This document shows, piece by piece, positions 41,588 through 49,443 of a DNA stretch of 64,000 nt. Position 1 is the stretch's first letter; the number at the start of each line of letters is the position of its first letter. The notes beneath the pieces are model-generated. The model was not told the origin of the DNA and ran no database searches. It worked only from the letters and a program-made list of their open reading frames with translations. The position numbers and the translations under genes were made by a program. The stretch comes from Thermocatellispora tengchongensis (GTDB lineage: Bacteria > Actinomycetota > Actinomycetes > Streptosporangiales > Streptosporangiaceae): contig NZ_JACHGN010000005.1 of assembly GCF_014202315.1 (NCBI RefSeq), positions 419,227-483,226 on the forward strand, read 5' to 3'.

Positions 41588-42127
41588 CCTTCAGGCCGGA
41601 GAGATCACAGGGCCGCCTTGAGTCGGCGCGGCACGAGCCCCGAATCCGGCAAGACCACGGGCTCGGCCACACCTCGCACCACGTGGTCTACCCGGCGCTC
41701 CAGTCGGGTAGACCCGCGGACGTCTGTCTACTCACAGTAACGACTCGTGCACGCATTGCAAGCACGACACCGTACGCCACCGTGGCCAACAGCAGCAACA
41801 TCGCCACGACAGCAATGGTGCCGACATATCGTAACTTTCTCCACCAGGCGGTCCACGCAACCGTCCCCCATAGGGACGCAGAACCCCCCTCACCGGTTGC
41901 CCCGATTCCCCACTCGAAACAACCGAAGACGTGGCCCCGCGCCCGCCCGGAGACGCGGGACCACCACACCGGCGAGCCCGACGAGGGGGAAGGGGCTCGA
42001 ACCCGCCGACACTTTCACCGCCCCCATTCAAAAACGACAACCCACCCAAGCCAACCCCAATAACCGGCCGACCCACCACCCCAACCCCCCGACCACGGCG
42101 ATCAAACAGACATAACGCTCCAATCCA
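41588..42127. other. Low-GC intergenic stretch with one weak candidate ORF
   Basis: Base composition is unlike the surroundings (CAACCCACCCAAGCCAACCC-type sequence near 42040). A minus-strand GTG ORF at 41688-41969 could encode 93 residues with one membrane helix (YVGTIAVVAMLLLLATVAYG), but it lacks a ribosome site and family. GGGGCTCGAACCC near 41989 resembles a reversed tRNA T-loop; no cloverleaf can be built around it. Confidence 0.35.
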
Positions 42128-42409
42128 TCAGTGCGCTTCCCCCGACAGCACCGCTTCCCAGAGTTCCTGCGCCTCCTCAATCTCCAGCAACCTTGTCTCG
42201 TGGACCAGGCTGCGGCTTCTGCCCCTCCTCGTCCGGCGGACGAAGAACGTCGAGCCCGCCTGACACAACTCGTAGAGCGTCGGCTCACACTCGCAGGTGT
42301 GCGCCAGGATTCGCACATGCGTCTTCCGTGTACTCCCCTCGTGCCACGGGATCTGCTCAGCCTCCTCCTGCCGGCAGGAAACCCGGAGACTTCCAGATAG
42401 GGCGCACAT
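42128..42409 (-). CDS. Small protein of actinomycete mobile-element type, 93 residues
   Basis: The central segment CEPTLYELCQAGSTFFVRRT and the following VHETRLLEIEEAQELWEAVL resemble short proteins often found next to GntR regulators in integrated actinomycete plasmids. Four cysteines in the first half (CALSG, CRQEE, CEC..) might bind metal. No function is known to me. Divergent from the tandem GntR genes, with a 24-bp palindrome upstream. Confidence 0.58.
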   Translation of the reverse strand: MCALSGSLRVSCRQEEAEQIPWHEGSTRKTHVRILAHTCECEPTLYELCQAGSTFFVRRTRRGRSRSLVHETRLLEIEEAQELWEAVLSGEAH

Positions 42410-42448
42410 GGCAACCGCACTCCCTCCGACCGCCTCGAAGCCATCATA

Positions 42449-42472
42449 CGTCTAGTTGTATCTATACGTAAG
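42449..42472. promoter_or_regulatory. Palindromic operator upstream of the first double-GntR gene
   Basis: TACGTCTAG, six bases, CTATACGTA: 9-base arms with one mismatch. It lies 74 bp before the regulator start and 40 bp before the divergent small gene. One arm (CTAGACGTA) recurs before the second regulator at 43047-43055, suggesting that these regulators bind it. Confidence 0.62.
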
Positions 42473-42545
42473 GCTTCCGAGATGATTCGCACGACTGGAG
42501 GAGGTGCATCGGGGCACCATATAACCGCTCATCTAATGTCCGATT

Positions 42546-43028
42546 GTGCTCGATTACGATGGAGACACCCACCTCTACCTGCAGGTGGCGGAGATCATCC
42601 GCCGGCGCATCGCCGAGGGAGACCTCGCGTCCGGCGACGCCATCCCGAGCGAGGCGGAGATCCAGCAGGAGTTCGGCATCGCCAGGACGACCGCCCGCCA
42701 CGCAGTCCGCATGCTCCGCGAGCAAGGCCTGGTGTACACGGTTCAGGGCGAGGGCACCTTCGTCGGCCCACCCGGCAAAGCGCCCAGGTCATCGCGGAAA
42801 ACGCCCATGTACCAGCACATCGCCAAAGAGATCGCGGATCGCATCAAGAGCGGCGAGCTGCGCCCGCGCCGTCCCATTCCCAGCGAAACCACCCTGATGC
42901 AGCAGTACGAGGTGGCCCGGGAGACGGCACGCCGGGCGGTGGCTCTGTTGCGGGACCAGGGCTGGGTCTACACCGTCCCGCAGCGGGGATCGTACGTCCG
43001 CCCCCAGGAGGAGTGGCCGGAACAGTAA
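42546..43028 (+). CDS. Double winged-helix GntR-type regulator, copy 1
   Basis: 160 residues made of two complete GntR winged helices and nothing else. Domain 1 is about 8-75 (GDAIPSEAEIQQEFGIARTT, EQGLVYTVQGEGTFVG). Domain 2 is about 86-155 (RPIPSETTLMQQYEVARETA, DQGWVYTVPQRGSYV). No UTRA, FCD or aminotransferase effector domain follows. The GTG start aligns with the ATG start of the second copy (both begin MLD), which supports it. The two domains of one chain could clamp a palindrome as a monomer. Ends 49 bp before the paralogue. Confidence 0.85.
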   Translation: MLDYDGDTHLYLQVAEIIRRRIAEGDLASGDAIPSEAEIQQEFGIARTTARHAVRMLREQGLVYTVQGEGTFVGPPGKAPRSSRKTPMYQHIAKEIADRIKSGELRPRRPIPSETTLMQQYEVARETARRAVALLRDQGWVYTVPQRGSYVRPQEEWPEQ

Positions 43029-43046
43029 AATCGGCAACCGCTGCTC

Positions 43047-43055
43047 CTAGACGTA
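43047..43055. promoter_or_regulatory. Half-site before the second double-GntR gene
   Basis: CTAGACGTA, the reverse complement of one arm (TACGTCTAG) of the 42449-42472 palindrome, 22 bp upstream of the second regulator start. A CCTAG follows at 43063, a degenerate other half. Confidence 0.5.
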
Positions 43056-43077
43056 TCGGCACGCCTAGCATGTGAGC

Positions 43078-43572
43078 ATGCTGGATCGGTACGGGCCCGT
43101 GCCCCTGTATCGGCAGATCGCCGATGTGGTGTGCGCCCGCATCAAGAGCGGCGAACTGAGGCCGGGCGACCCCATACCGAGCGAGGTGGAGCTCTCCGCC
43201 GAATTCGGCGTCGCACGCACCACGGCGCGCCGCGTCGCGCGCGACCTCCGCGACCAGGGACTGGTCTTCACCGTCCAAGGCGAGGGCACGTTCGTCGGCG
43301 ATGCCGGCATCCCTCGCGGGCGGCGCACCATTCCGCTGTACCAACACATCGCCGCGCGGCTCGCTGAACGCATCCAAAAGGGGGAATTCCCGACGAACCG
43401 GGCAATCCCCAGTGAGAAGAAACTGATGGACGAGTACGGCGCCACCAAGGTGACGATCCGCAGCGCCGTCAGGCACCTTCGAGACCAGGGCTGGGTGTTC
43501 ACCGTCGCCCACCGCGGCACCTACGTGGCCGACCCTGCACAGTGGCCCGCGCCCCCGGAGAACAGGCCATAG
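43078..43572 (+). CDS. Double winged-helix GntR-type regulator, copy 2
   Basis: 164 residues, paralogue of the preceding gene with the same two-domain build. Domain 1 has GDPIPSEVELSAEFGVARTT and DQGLVFTVQGEGTFVG; domain 2 has RAIPSEKKLMDEYGATKVTI and DQGWVFTVAHRGTYV. The linker is GRRTIPLYQHIAARLAERI. No effector domain. The ATG at 43078 is preferred over a GTG at 43072 because both copies then start MLD. Divergence between copies suggests an old duplication. Confidence 0.83.
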   Translation: MLDRYGPVPLYRQIADVVCARIKSGELRPGDPIPSEVELSAEFGVARTTARRVARDLRDQGLVFTVQGEGTFVGDAGIPRGRRTIPLYQHIAARLAERIQKGEFPTNRAIPSEKKLMDEYGATKVTIRSAVRHLRDQGWVFTVAHRGTYVADPAQWPAPPENRP

Positions 43573-43577
43573 CGGCA

Positions 43578-43901
43578 ATGGACGTTCACGTGGCCATCGA
43601 GCGGCTTGTGGAGCCGGGGAAGGAGCGGGGCATGCAGGTGGCCCTTTACGAGGACGGCTAACAGGTCGTGGGCGCCGTCGCGGGGTCGCCGCTCCGCCAC
43701 CGGGGCGGCGACGTCCGGCCCGCCGTTCTAGAGCTGCGTGTGACCATCGCCGGTGGGGAGCTGTGGTGGGAGCCGGGGACGTTGGTGTCACGCACCCCCT
43801 CGGACGGCGTCCGCGCCAGGCCGTCCCCCGGCTTCCGCCGAGACCTTCACCAAGCACCGCGTGGCGGCGGGGGCAAGGGTGAGAGTTCCCTGGCGATCTG
43901 A
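43578..43901 (+). pseudogene. Nonsense-interrupted small ORF
   Basis: An ATG at 43578 opens a 27-codon frame (MDVHVAIERLVEPGKERGMQ...) that ends in TAA at 43659. The same frame then reads on for about 80 codons (VVGAVAGSPLRHRGGDVRPA, VTIAGGELWWEPGTLVS) before the next stop at 43901. The two parts look like one protein broken by a stop codon. The last 35 residues are low quality. No family recognised. Confidence 0.35.
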
Positions 43902-44067
43902 CCTGCCTCGAACCGGCTCTATCCGGTCAGGGTTTTGGGGACACTGTGGCGATGGACCAGGTGGCCAGCGTGCTCGCGTGCGCTGCGCAACTGCCGGGCG
44001 TCGTCGGCGTCGATGGCCATCCCGATGCGCTAGCTGAGCTAGCTCTCCAAGCTGGCGATGTGTGGTT

Positions 44068-44328
44068 GCGGGCACCGGAGTCACGCTCCCCGGTCCGCTT
44101 GCCGGGGCCGGTGGCAGCGCCGCAGCCACCGGCACCGCCATCGGCATGACGGTCGCCATCGGCAAGAATCGGCGGCATCCTCAGCCGACGCGGTCTGGTC
44201 GCGGGTGCCGGCAGTCGTGCTCCCTGGTCGGCTTGGCGGGGCCGGGGGCAGCGTCGCAGACGGTGACTTCGCCGGCGGCATTACGGTCGCCAGGGTCGGG
44301 AAGCGGCGGCATCGTCGGGGGCGGGTGG
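44068..44328. repeat. Two diverged tandem copies of a 133-bp unit
   Basis: Copy 1 begins GCGGGCACCGG at 44068, copy 2 begins GCGGGTGCCGG at 44201, exactly 133 bp apart. Shared blocks in order are GGTC.GCTTG.CGGGGCCGG, GGCAGCG.CGCAG, ACGGTCGCCA and GCGGCGGCATC. Roughly three quarters of positions agree by eye. The second copy runs up to the stop of the AlkZ-like gene. The 43902-44067 sequence before it contains no gene I can support. Confidence 0.7.
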
Positions 44329-45510
44329 TCAGGTGAATGTGACGGTGGCGTTGGGGTGGCCGCGGAGGGTGGCCAGGGTTTGGGCTTCGGATTCGATTGT
44401 GCGGCGGTGGGGGGTGGGGATCGGGGTGAAGGGGGTGATCTCCACTGCCAGGGTCTTGCCCTGCTTGCGGGAGCGCCAGGTGGCCACGAGTTCGCCGTCG
44501 GCGAGGACGGTGCCGGGGGCGTGGAGGGAGCGCCAGATGGCGCGGTGGCGGGTGCGGTCGGGTACGGCGGTTTCGCGGTCGTGGAGTTGGGTGTAGGGGT
44601 CGTGCGGCGGGAGCAGGCGTACGCCCGAAGGGGGCGGGGGCGAGCGGAGCGCGTCGAGGTCGGTGGCCAGGAGCCAGCGTTCGCCGTTGTCGGTTTCGAC
44701 GCTGTGTAGTTCGGGGGCGATCAGGCGCCACCAGGGGGCGGGGTCGGGGACGCCCAGCCAGGAGGCCAGGCCGGCGGGGGTCGCGGGGCCGTGGCAGCGC
44801 AGGTAGCGGCGGGCCAGCTCGGCCTTGGCGGTGTCGGGGGCGGGGTCGGGGGGCGGGGTGTCCAGCCACTCGTCGAGCAGGACGAAGGGGGCCTGGTTCC
44901 CCTGCCGGGGGGCGAAGCAGAGCTCGCGCCGCAGGGTCAGAATGCGGAGGCAGAAGTGGACGACTCCCTCGCCCAGCGGCTGGCCGCGGGCGTACGGGCC
45001 CTCCGCCTGCCAGCGTTCGCGCTGGGTCTTCGGGAGGCCGGGGGCGATGCGGGCGGCGATCTGCGCGCCCAGTTCGCCGATCGCGAGTCGGCTGCCGCCG
45101 AGCACCGGGCGGAGCTGCGCGGACGTACGCGCCACCGCATCCTCCAGGTCCATGTCGAGGGTGCGCAGCGCCTCCTCCACGCCCTGGAGTAACGCGCGGC
45201 GCGCCGGCTCGTCGTCCGGGAGCACGCCGGTGGTGAAGACGGCGGTGTCGGCCGTGGGGAACAGGTACGGCGCGCCGCGCATGCACCAGCTCCGCAGCAG
45301 GGTCTTCCGGTGCCGGATCAGGTCGTCGAGCGCCTCGGCCGTGAGGTCGCGGACGCGGGCGTGCAGGGCCACGGCGGCGGACCCGGGCGGAGTGTCCTGT
45401 ACGCCGCACGCCCCCGCGGCGTCGGTCACGGCGGCGGGCGGCAGGCGGTCGCCCAGGTTGTGGGCGTCGATCCGGAAGGCCACGATGTCGGCTCTGCGGA
45501 TGCGCGGCAT
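44329..45510 (-). CDS. Winged-helix DNA-binding protein of the AlkZ/YcaQ-like (HTH_42) superfamily
   Basis: 393 residues. The HTH_42 superfamily contains DNA glycosylases such as AlkZ, which unhooks bulky or crosslinked bases. Family features are PATPAGLASWLGV, a winged-helix segment, LLPPHDPYTQLHDRE and VLADGELVATWRSRKQGKTL near the end. The catalytic motif, usually QxQ or QxD in a VQAQD-like context, falls here at GVQDTPPG (Q38, T40), so the second residue is not Gln or Asp. It may be a divergent glycosylase or only a DNA-binding protein. It follows the diiron gene by 4 bp, so the two are co-expressed. Confidence 0.78.
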   Translation of the reverse strand: MPRIRRADIVAFRIDAHNLGDRLPPAAVTDAAGACGVQDTPPGSAAVALHARVRDLTAEALDDLIRHRKTLLRSWCMRGAPYLFPTADTAVFTTGVLPDDEPARRALLQGVEEALRTLDMDLEDAVARTSAQLRPVLGGSRLAIGELGAQIAARIAPGLPKTQRERWQAEGPYARGQPLGEGVVHFCLRILTLRRELCFAPRQGNQAPFVLLDEWLDTPPPDPAPDTAKAELARRYLRCHGPATPAGLASWLGVPDPAPWWRLIAPELHSVETDNGERWLLATDLDALRSPPPPSGVRLLPPHDPYTQLHDRETAVPDRTRHRAIWRSLHAPGTVLADGELVATWRSRKQGKTLAVEITPFTPIPTPHRRTIESEAQTLATLRGHPNATVTFT

Positions 45511-45514
45511 GGGC

Positions 45515-46537
45515 TCAGAATACGGGGATGATGTCCTCGGGGTCGGTGACTTCGACGTTGACGCCGTCGATGTCCAGCTCGGGGATGGCGGGGAAGGCGA
45601 TCCCCCAGCGGTTGACGATGGTGCGGATTCTGGCCATGGCGGTGCGCCAGTTCTCGGCCTGCTCGTCGTAGGACAGCACGCCCAGCCCGGCGTCGCGGGC
45701 GTGGTCGATGAGCACCCGGTGGTTGTGCAGGAAGTACGGCGGCAGCTCCCAGAAGCCCCGCGGCGGCTCCCACAGGATCATGGACAGGAAGACGAACCCG
45801 GCGCGGAGCTGGCGGGTGATGGTGGACTTGACCTCGTCGGTCAGGCCCGGCCACTCCTTTTCCAGGATGGTCATGCAGATCTGCAGGTGGCGCGACTCGT
45901 CGCGGCCGATGCGGTGGAACATCTCGCTGAAGACGGGATGGGTGGTGGCGGTGGCCATGCCGCGGAACAGGGTCGAGGCGGCCATCTCCCCCATCATGAA
46001 GCTGGTGAACAGGACGGGCAGGGTGTACTTGCCGACCGCCTTGTTGTAGCCGGTCCAGTAGCGCCCGCCGTTGTGGTAGAGCCAGGAGATGTTGTTGTGC
46101 GCCGCCGCCTCCAGGACGTCGGCGGGCCTCCAGTCGAGGGGGCCGCCCGGCCAGAGGCGGGCGATCGTACGCTGGCAGCACTCCTCGTGGTTCATCTCGT
46201 CGCGGGTGATGGAGAAGAAACACTTGCGGACCGGGTCCTCCTCGTGCTTCTCGAACGCCTGGATCGTCGCGCGGGCGAACACGGCCGGGCCGCTGGCGTC
46301 GAAGTTGGCCAGCACCGAGAACCAGTACATGACGCCCAGGCGCTGCGCCCGGGTGAAGTCGTCCGGGTCCAGGCCGTCCCAGGGGAGGTCGGCGGGGTTC
46401 CAGGCGAGGCGCTTGGAGCGCTCGTAGATCGCGGCCAGCTTCTCGGTCTCGACCCGCCACTCCATCGGGTAGATGTTGGGCTGCGGGATCTCGGGGGCGG
46501 GCCAGAAACCGCCCTCGGGAATCACGGGATCGGCCAT
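45515..46537 (-). CDS. Ferritin-like diiron protein (R2/AurF-like), unknown substrate
   Basis: 340 residues, helical. Two ExxH motifs stand out: E114-H117 (RDEMNHEECC) and E214-H217 (RDESRHLQI), with E184 (MMGEMAAS) and D80 or a nearby acid as the remaining candidate ligands. This spacing is that of R2-type and AurF-type carboxylate-bridged diiron enzymes, which carry out O2-dependent oxidations or radical formation. No membrane desaturase His boxes are present. Size and sequence do not match class I RNR small subunits closely. Partner of the AlkZ-like gene downstream. Confidence 0.75.
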   Translation of the reverse strand: MADPVIPEGGFWPAPEIPQPNIYPMEWRVETEKLAAIYERSKRLAWNPADLPWDGLDPDDFTRAQRLGVMYWFSVLANFDASGPAVFARATIQAFEKHEEDPVRKCFFSITRDEMNHEECCQRTIARLWPGGPLDWRPADVLEAAAHNNISWLYHNGGRYWTGYNKAVGKYTLPVLFTSFMMGEMAASTLFRGMATATTHPVFSEMFHRIGRDESRHLQICMTILEKEWPGLTDEVKSTITRQLRAGFVFLSMILWEPPRGFWELPPYFLHNHRVLIDHARDAGLGVLSYDEQAENWRTAMARIRTIVNRWGIAFPAIPELDIDGVNVEVTDPEDIIPVF

Positions 46538-46666
46538 GCTGCACCCCCCGGGCTCGCATCTCCCTGTCTCATATCCTTCGATCGGTTGTCATAACGTGCA
46601 AGGGCTAGTGCATGCGGGCTGCCCCTCCTCGCCGCGGTCGCGCGGTTGCCGGGTCGGGAGGCCGTG

Positions 46667-47602
46667 TCAGTGCTTGGCGGCTGGGGTGCGGGAGCGCTGG
46701 GTGACGGCCACGCACACCAGTACGGCCAGCGCGCCCGCGATCGTGACCGGGCCGATGGTCTCGTGCAGCAGCAGCCAGGACCACACCAGCGTGAGCAGGG
46801 GCTGGAAGAGCTGGGTCTGGCCGGCGCGGGCGATGCCGCCCCGGGCCAGGCCGGCGTACCAGGGGAAGAAGCCCAGGAACATCGACACCAGGGCGACGTA
46901 GGCGAAGCCGGCGACGGCGGGCGCGCTCGGGCGGGTGTCCGTGGTGAGGGCGAGGGCGAGCGTGACCGGCACGGTCACCGGGGCGGCGAAGACGACGGCG
47001 TACGAGATGACCCGCCAGCCGGGGGTGTCGCGGGCGAGCCGGGCGCCCTCGGTGTAGCCGATGGCGGCGGAGACCAGGGCCGCGACGAGCAGGAGGTCGG
47101 CGGCCGTGATGTGGCCGCCGCCGCGGGTGAGGGTGAAGGCGGTGATGCACAGCGCGCCGGCGGCGCAGGCGGCCCAGAACAGGGGGCGCGGGCGCTCCCC
47201 GGCGCGCAGCACGGCCGCGACCGCGGTGGTGGCCGGCAGCAGGCCGACGATGACGGCGGAGTGGGAGCTGCTGGCCCCGCCGTCCAGGGCCAGGCCGCTG
47301 AAGACGGGGAAGCCGAACACGACGCCGAGCGCGATGGCGGCGTACGAGGCCCACTGGCGGCGGGGCGGGAAGAGAGGTGCGCGAGCGGCGAGCAGGCAGA
47401 CGAGCGCGGCGACGGCGGCGATGGCCGCGCGGCCGACGGCCACGAGGTACGGGTCGAAGCCGCGCATCGCGAACACCGTGGCCGGCAGCGAGCCGGAGAA
47501 GGCCACGACCCCCAGGAAGGCCAGCGCCGTGCCCTGCCACGCAGCGGAGATCCGGGGAACCGCTATCGGCGCGAGCACGGTAGCGCTATCGTTATCTCTC
47601 AT
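46667..47602 (-). CDS. EamA/DMT family transporter
   Basis: 311 residues with about ten membrane helices in two EamA repeats (ALAFLGVVAFSGSLPATVFA, ALVSAAIGYTEGARLA). DMT exporters move amino acids, metabolites or vitamins. The ATG at 47602 shares two bases with the start codon of the divergent MocR gene; a GTG about 25 bases inside the frame is an alternative start. A MocR partner suggests control through a PLP-linked signal. Confidence 0.87.
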   Translation of the reverse strand: MRDNDSATVLAPIAVPRISAAWQGTALAFLGVVAFSGSLPATVFAMRGFDPYLVAVGRAAIAAVAALVCLLAARAPLFPPRRQWASYAAIALGVVFGFPVFSGLALDGGASSSHSAVIVGLLPATTAVAAVLRAGERPRPLFWAACAAGALCITAFTLTRGGGHITAADLLLVAALVSAAIGYTEGARLARDTPGWRVISYAVVFAAPVTVPVTLALALTTDTRPSAPAVAGFAYVALVSMFLGFFPWYAGLARGGIARAGQTQLFQPLLTLVWSWLLLHETIGPVTIAGALAVLVCVAVTQRSRTPAAKH

Positions 47603-49010
47603 GAAACACGATAGCAGTATCGCCGAGCTGGCGGCGGTGCTGCGGGAGCAGGTGGCGCGGCTGCGGCCCGGCGACCGGCTGCCGTCCAGCCGCGAGCTGA
47701 TGCGCACCCACGGCGTCAGCCCGGTCACGGTCTCGCGCGCGCTCGGGCAGCTCGCCGCGGAGGGCCGGGTGGTGACGCGGCCGGGCAGCGGCACGTTCGT
47801 GGCCCACTCCTCCGCCTCCGCTGTGGCGACGGTCGACGTGTCCTGGCAGACGGTCGCGCTCGGCGACCGGGTGGTGGACGAGCACGGCCTGGCCTCGCTG
47901 CTGGCGCAGCCGCCCGATGGGGTCATCCCGCTGACCGGCGGGTACGCGAACCCGGCGCTGCGCCCGGCCAAGGAGCTGGCCGCCGCCGCGGGCCGGGCGG
48001 TGCGCCGGGCCGAGGCGTGGTCGATGCCGCCGCTGCCCGGCCTGCCCGAGTTGCGGCGCTGGTTCGCCGCCGAGGCCGGGGGCGACGTGACGGCCTCCGA
48101 CGTGCTGGTCGTGGGCGGCGGGCAGGCGGCGTTGAACCACGCGTTCCGGGCGCTGGCCGCGCCGGGCACGCCGGTGCTGGTGGAGACGCCGACCTACCCC
48201 GGCGCGCTGGCCGCCGCCCGCGCGGCCGGGCTGCGCGTGGCCGGCGTGCCGATCGACCGCGACGGCGTACGCCCGGAGCTGCTGGCCGAGGCGTTCGCGG
48301 TCACCGGGGCGCGGGTGTTCTTCTGCCAGCCGACCCTGCACAACCCCACCGGCGCGGTGCTGAGCCGGGAGCGGCGCGAGCAGGTGCTCGCGGTCGCACG
48401 GGCGGCGGGGGCGTTCGTGATCGAGGACGACTACGCCCGCTACCTGACCGCGGCCCCGGTGCCGCCGCCCCTGGTGGCGCTCGACGCGCACGGCACGGTG
48501 GTGCACACCAACTCGCTGAGCAAGATCCTGGCGCCCAGCGTGCGGGTGGCGGGCGTCGTGGCGCGGGGGCCGGCGGCGCACCGGCTGCGGGCCGCCCAGC
48601 TCGTGGAGTCGTTCTTCGTGGCCCGGCCGTTGCAGGAGACGGTGGTGGAGTTCACCGGATCGCCCGCCTGGCGGCGTCACCTCGCGGCCATGGCCGCGCA
48701 CATCGCGACCCGGCGCGACGCGCTGGCCGCCGCGCTCACCGCCCGGATGCCCGAGGCGGAGATCCACCTGGTGCCGCCGGGCGGGCTGCACCTGTGGCTG
48801 CACCTGCCGCCCCAGGTGGACGACCTGGCGCTGGCCGAGAGCGCGCGGCAGGCGGGCGTGCTGGTCAGCCCGGGGCGCATCTACTACCCGGCCGAGCCGC
48901 CGGGCCCGCGGCTGCGGGTCACCCACATCGCGGCCACGCACCTGCCGGAGCTGGCCGAGGGCGTCGATCGGCTCGCCACGGTGCTGCGGGCTCAGGCGAA
49001 GACGGTGTAG
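47601..49010 (+). CDS. MocR/PdxR-type GntR regulator with aminotransferase domain
   Basis: 469 residues. GntR winged helix at about 5-72 (RLPSSRELMRTHGVSPVTVS). Fold-type I aminotransferase domain at about 95-465, PLP lysine K308 in NSLSKILAPSVRVAG, with CQPTLHNPTGAV before it. MocR proteins sense PLP or amino-acid adducts rather than transaminate. GATAACGATAGCGCTATCG-type dyads around the start suggest autoregulation. There is no room for a leader on the MocR side, so the transcript may be leaderless or overlap the transporter frame. Confidence 0.9.
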   Translation: MKHDSSIAELAAVLREQVARLRPGDRLPSSRELMRTHGVSPVTVSRALGQLAAEGRVVTRPGSGTFVAHSSASAVATVDVSWQTVALGDRVVDEHGLASLLAQPPDGVIPLTGGYANPALRPAKELAAAAGRAVRRAEAWSMPPLPGLPELRRWFAAEAGGDVTASDVLVVGGGQAALNHAFRALAAPGTPVLVETPTYPGALAAARAAGLRVAGVPIDRDGVRPELLAEAFAVTGARVFFCQPTLHNPTGAVLSRERREQVLAVARAAGAFVIEDDYARYLTAAPVPPPLVALDAHGTVVHTNSLSKILAPSVRVAGVVARGPAAHRLRAAQLVESFFVARPLQETVVEFTGSPAWRRHLAAMAAHIATRRDALAAALTARMPEAEIHLVPPGGLHLWLHLPPQVDDLALAESARQAGVLVSPGRIYYPAEPPGPRLRVTHIAATHLPELAEGVDRLATVLRAQAKTV

Positions 49011-49297
49011 TGCCTGACCGTGGTCTCACGATCGATCAGGAACCGGTCGTCCTCGGGGTAGAACACGGCCCGCTCCGGGGCGTCGCCGGCGAAGGCGCGG
49101 ATGGCGTCCCAGGACTCCCAGGTGGAGGTCAGCAGGAACTCCGTACGCCCTTCGGCCTCGTCGTCGCGGCGGGTGAAGACGACGCCGAGGTTGCCGGGCG
49201 TACCGGTATAGCCGACATATCCCGTTTTAAGGAGATATGCCGCATATTCCGCTGCGTCGGCCGTCCTGGTCCAGCCCCGCCACACCCTCATGATCAT
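48992..49297 (-). CDS. ABM-type small dimeric alpha/beta barrel protein
   Basis: 101 residues. RVWRGWTRTADAAEYAAYLL, then FLLTSTWESWDAIRAFAGD and a final HYTVF, the pattern of antibiotic biosynthesis monooxygenase-like or heme-degrading small barrels. Function unknown. Overlaps the 3' end of the MocR gene by 19 bp, tail to tail. Confidence 0.72.
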   Translation of the reverse strand: MIMRVWRGWTRTADAAEYAAYLLKTGYVGYTGTPGNLGVVFTRRDDEAEGRTEFLLTSTWESWDAIRAFAGDAPERAVFYPEDDRFLIDRETTVRHYTVFA

Positions 49298-49443
49298 GCC
49301 GCATCACCCCGTTCCGCTCAACTCGGCGGTGGGGCGGGAACCCCACCCCCACCCTTCCGACACCATCTAAAACGCTATACCGGTGTCGGAATCGCAGCAA
49401 CCCCTCACCCGCGTACAGTGGTTATCCGGAGGTGAGCGGGACG

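Noticed and set aside
41950-42040. Possible tRNA gene on the minus strand (GGGTTCGAGCCC-like T-loop)
   Set aside because: Only the T-loop resembles a tRNA. The flanking bases do not form a five-base T stem, and no anticodon or acceptor arm can be built around it.
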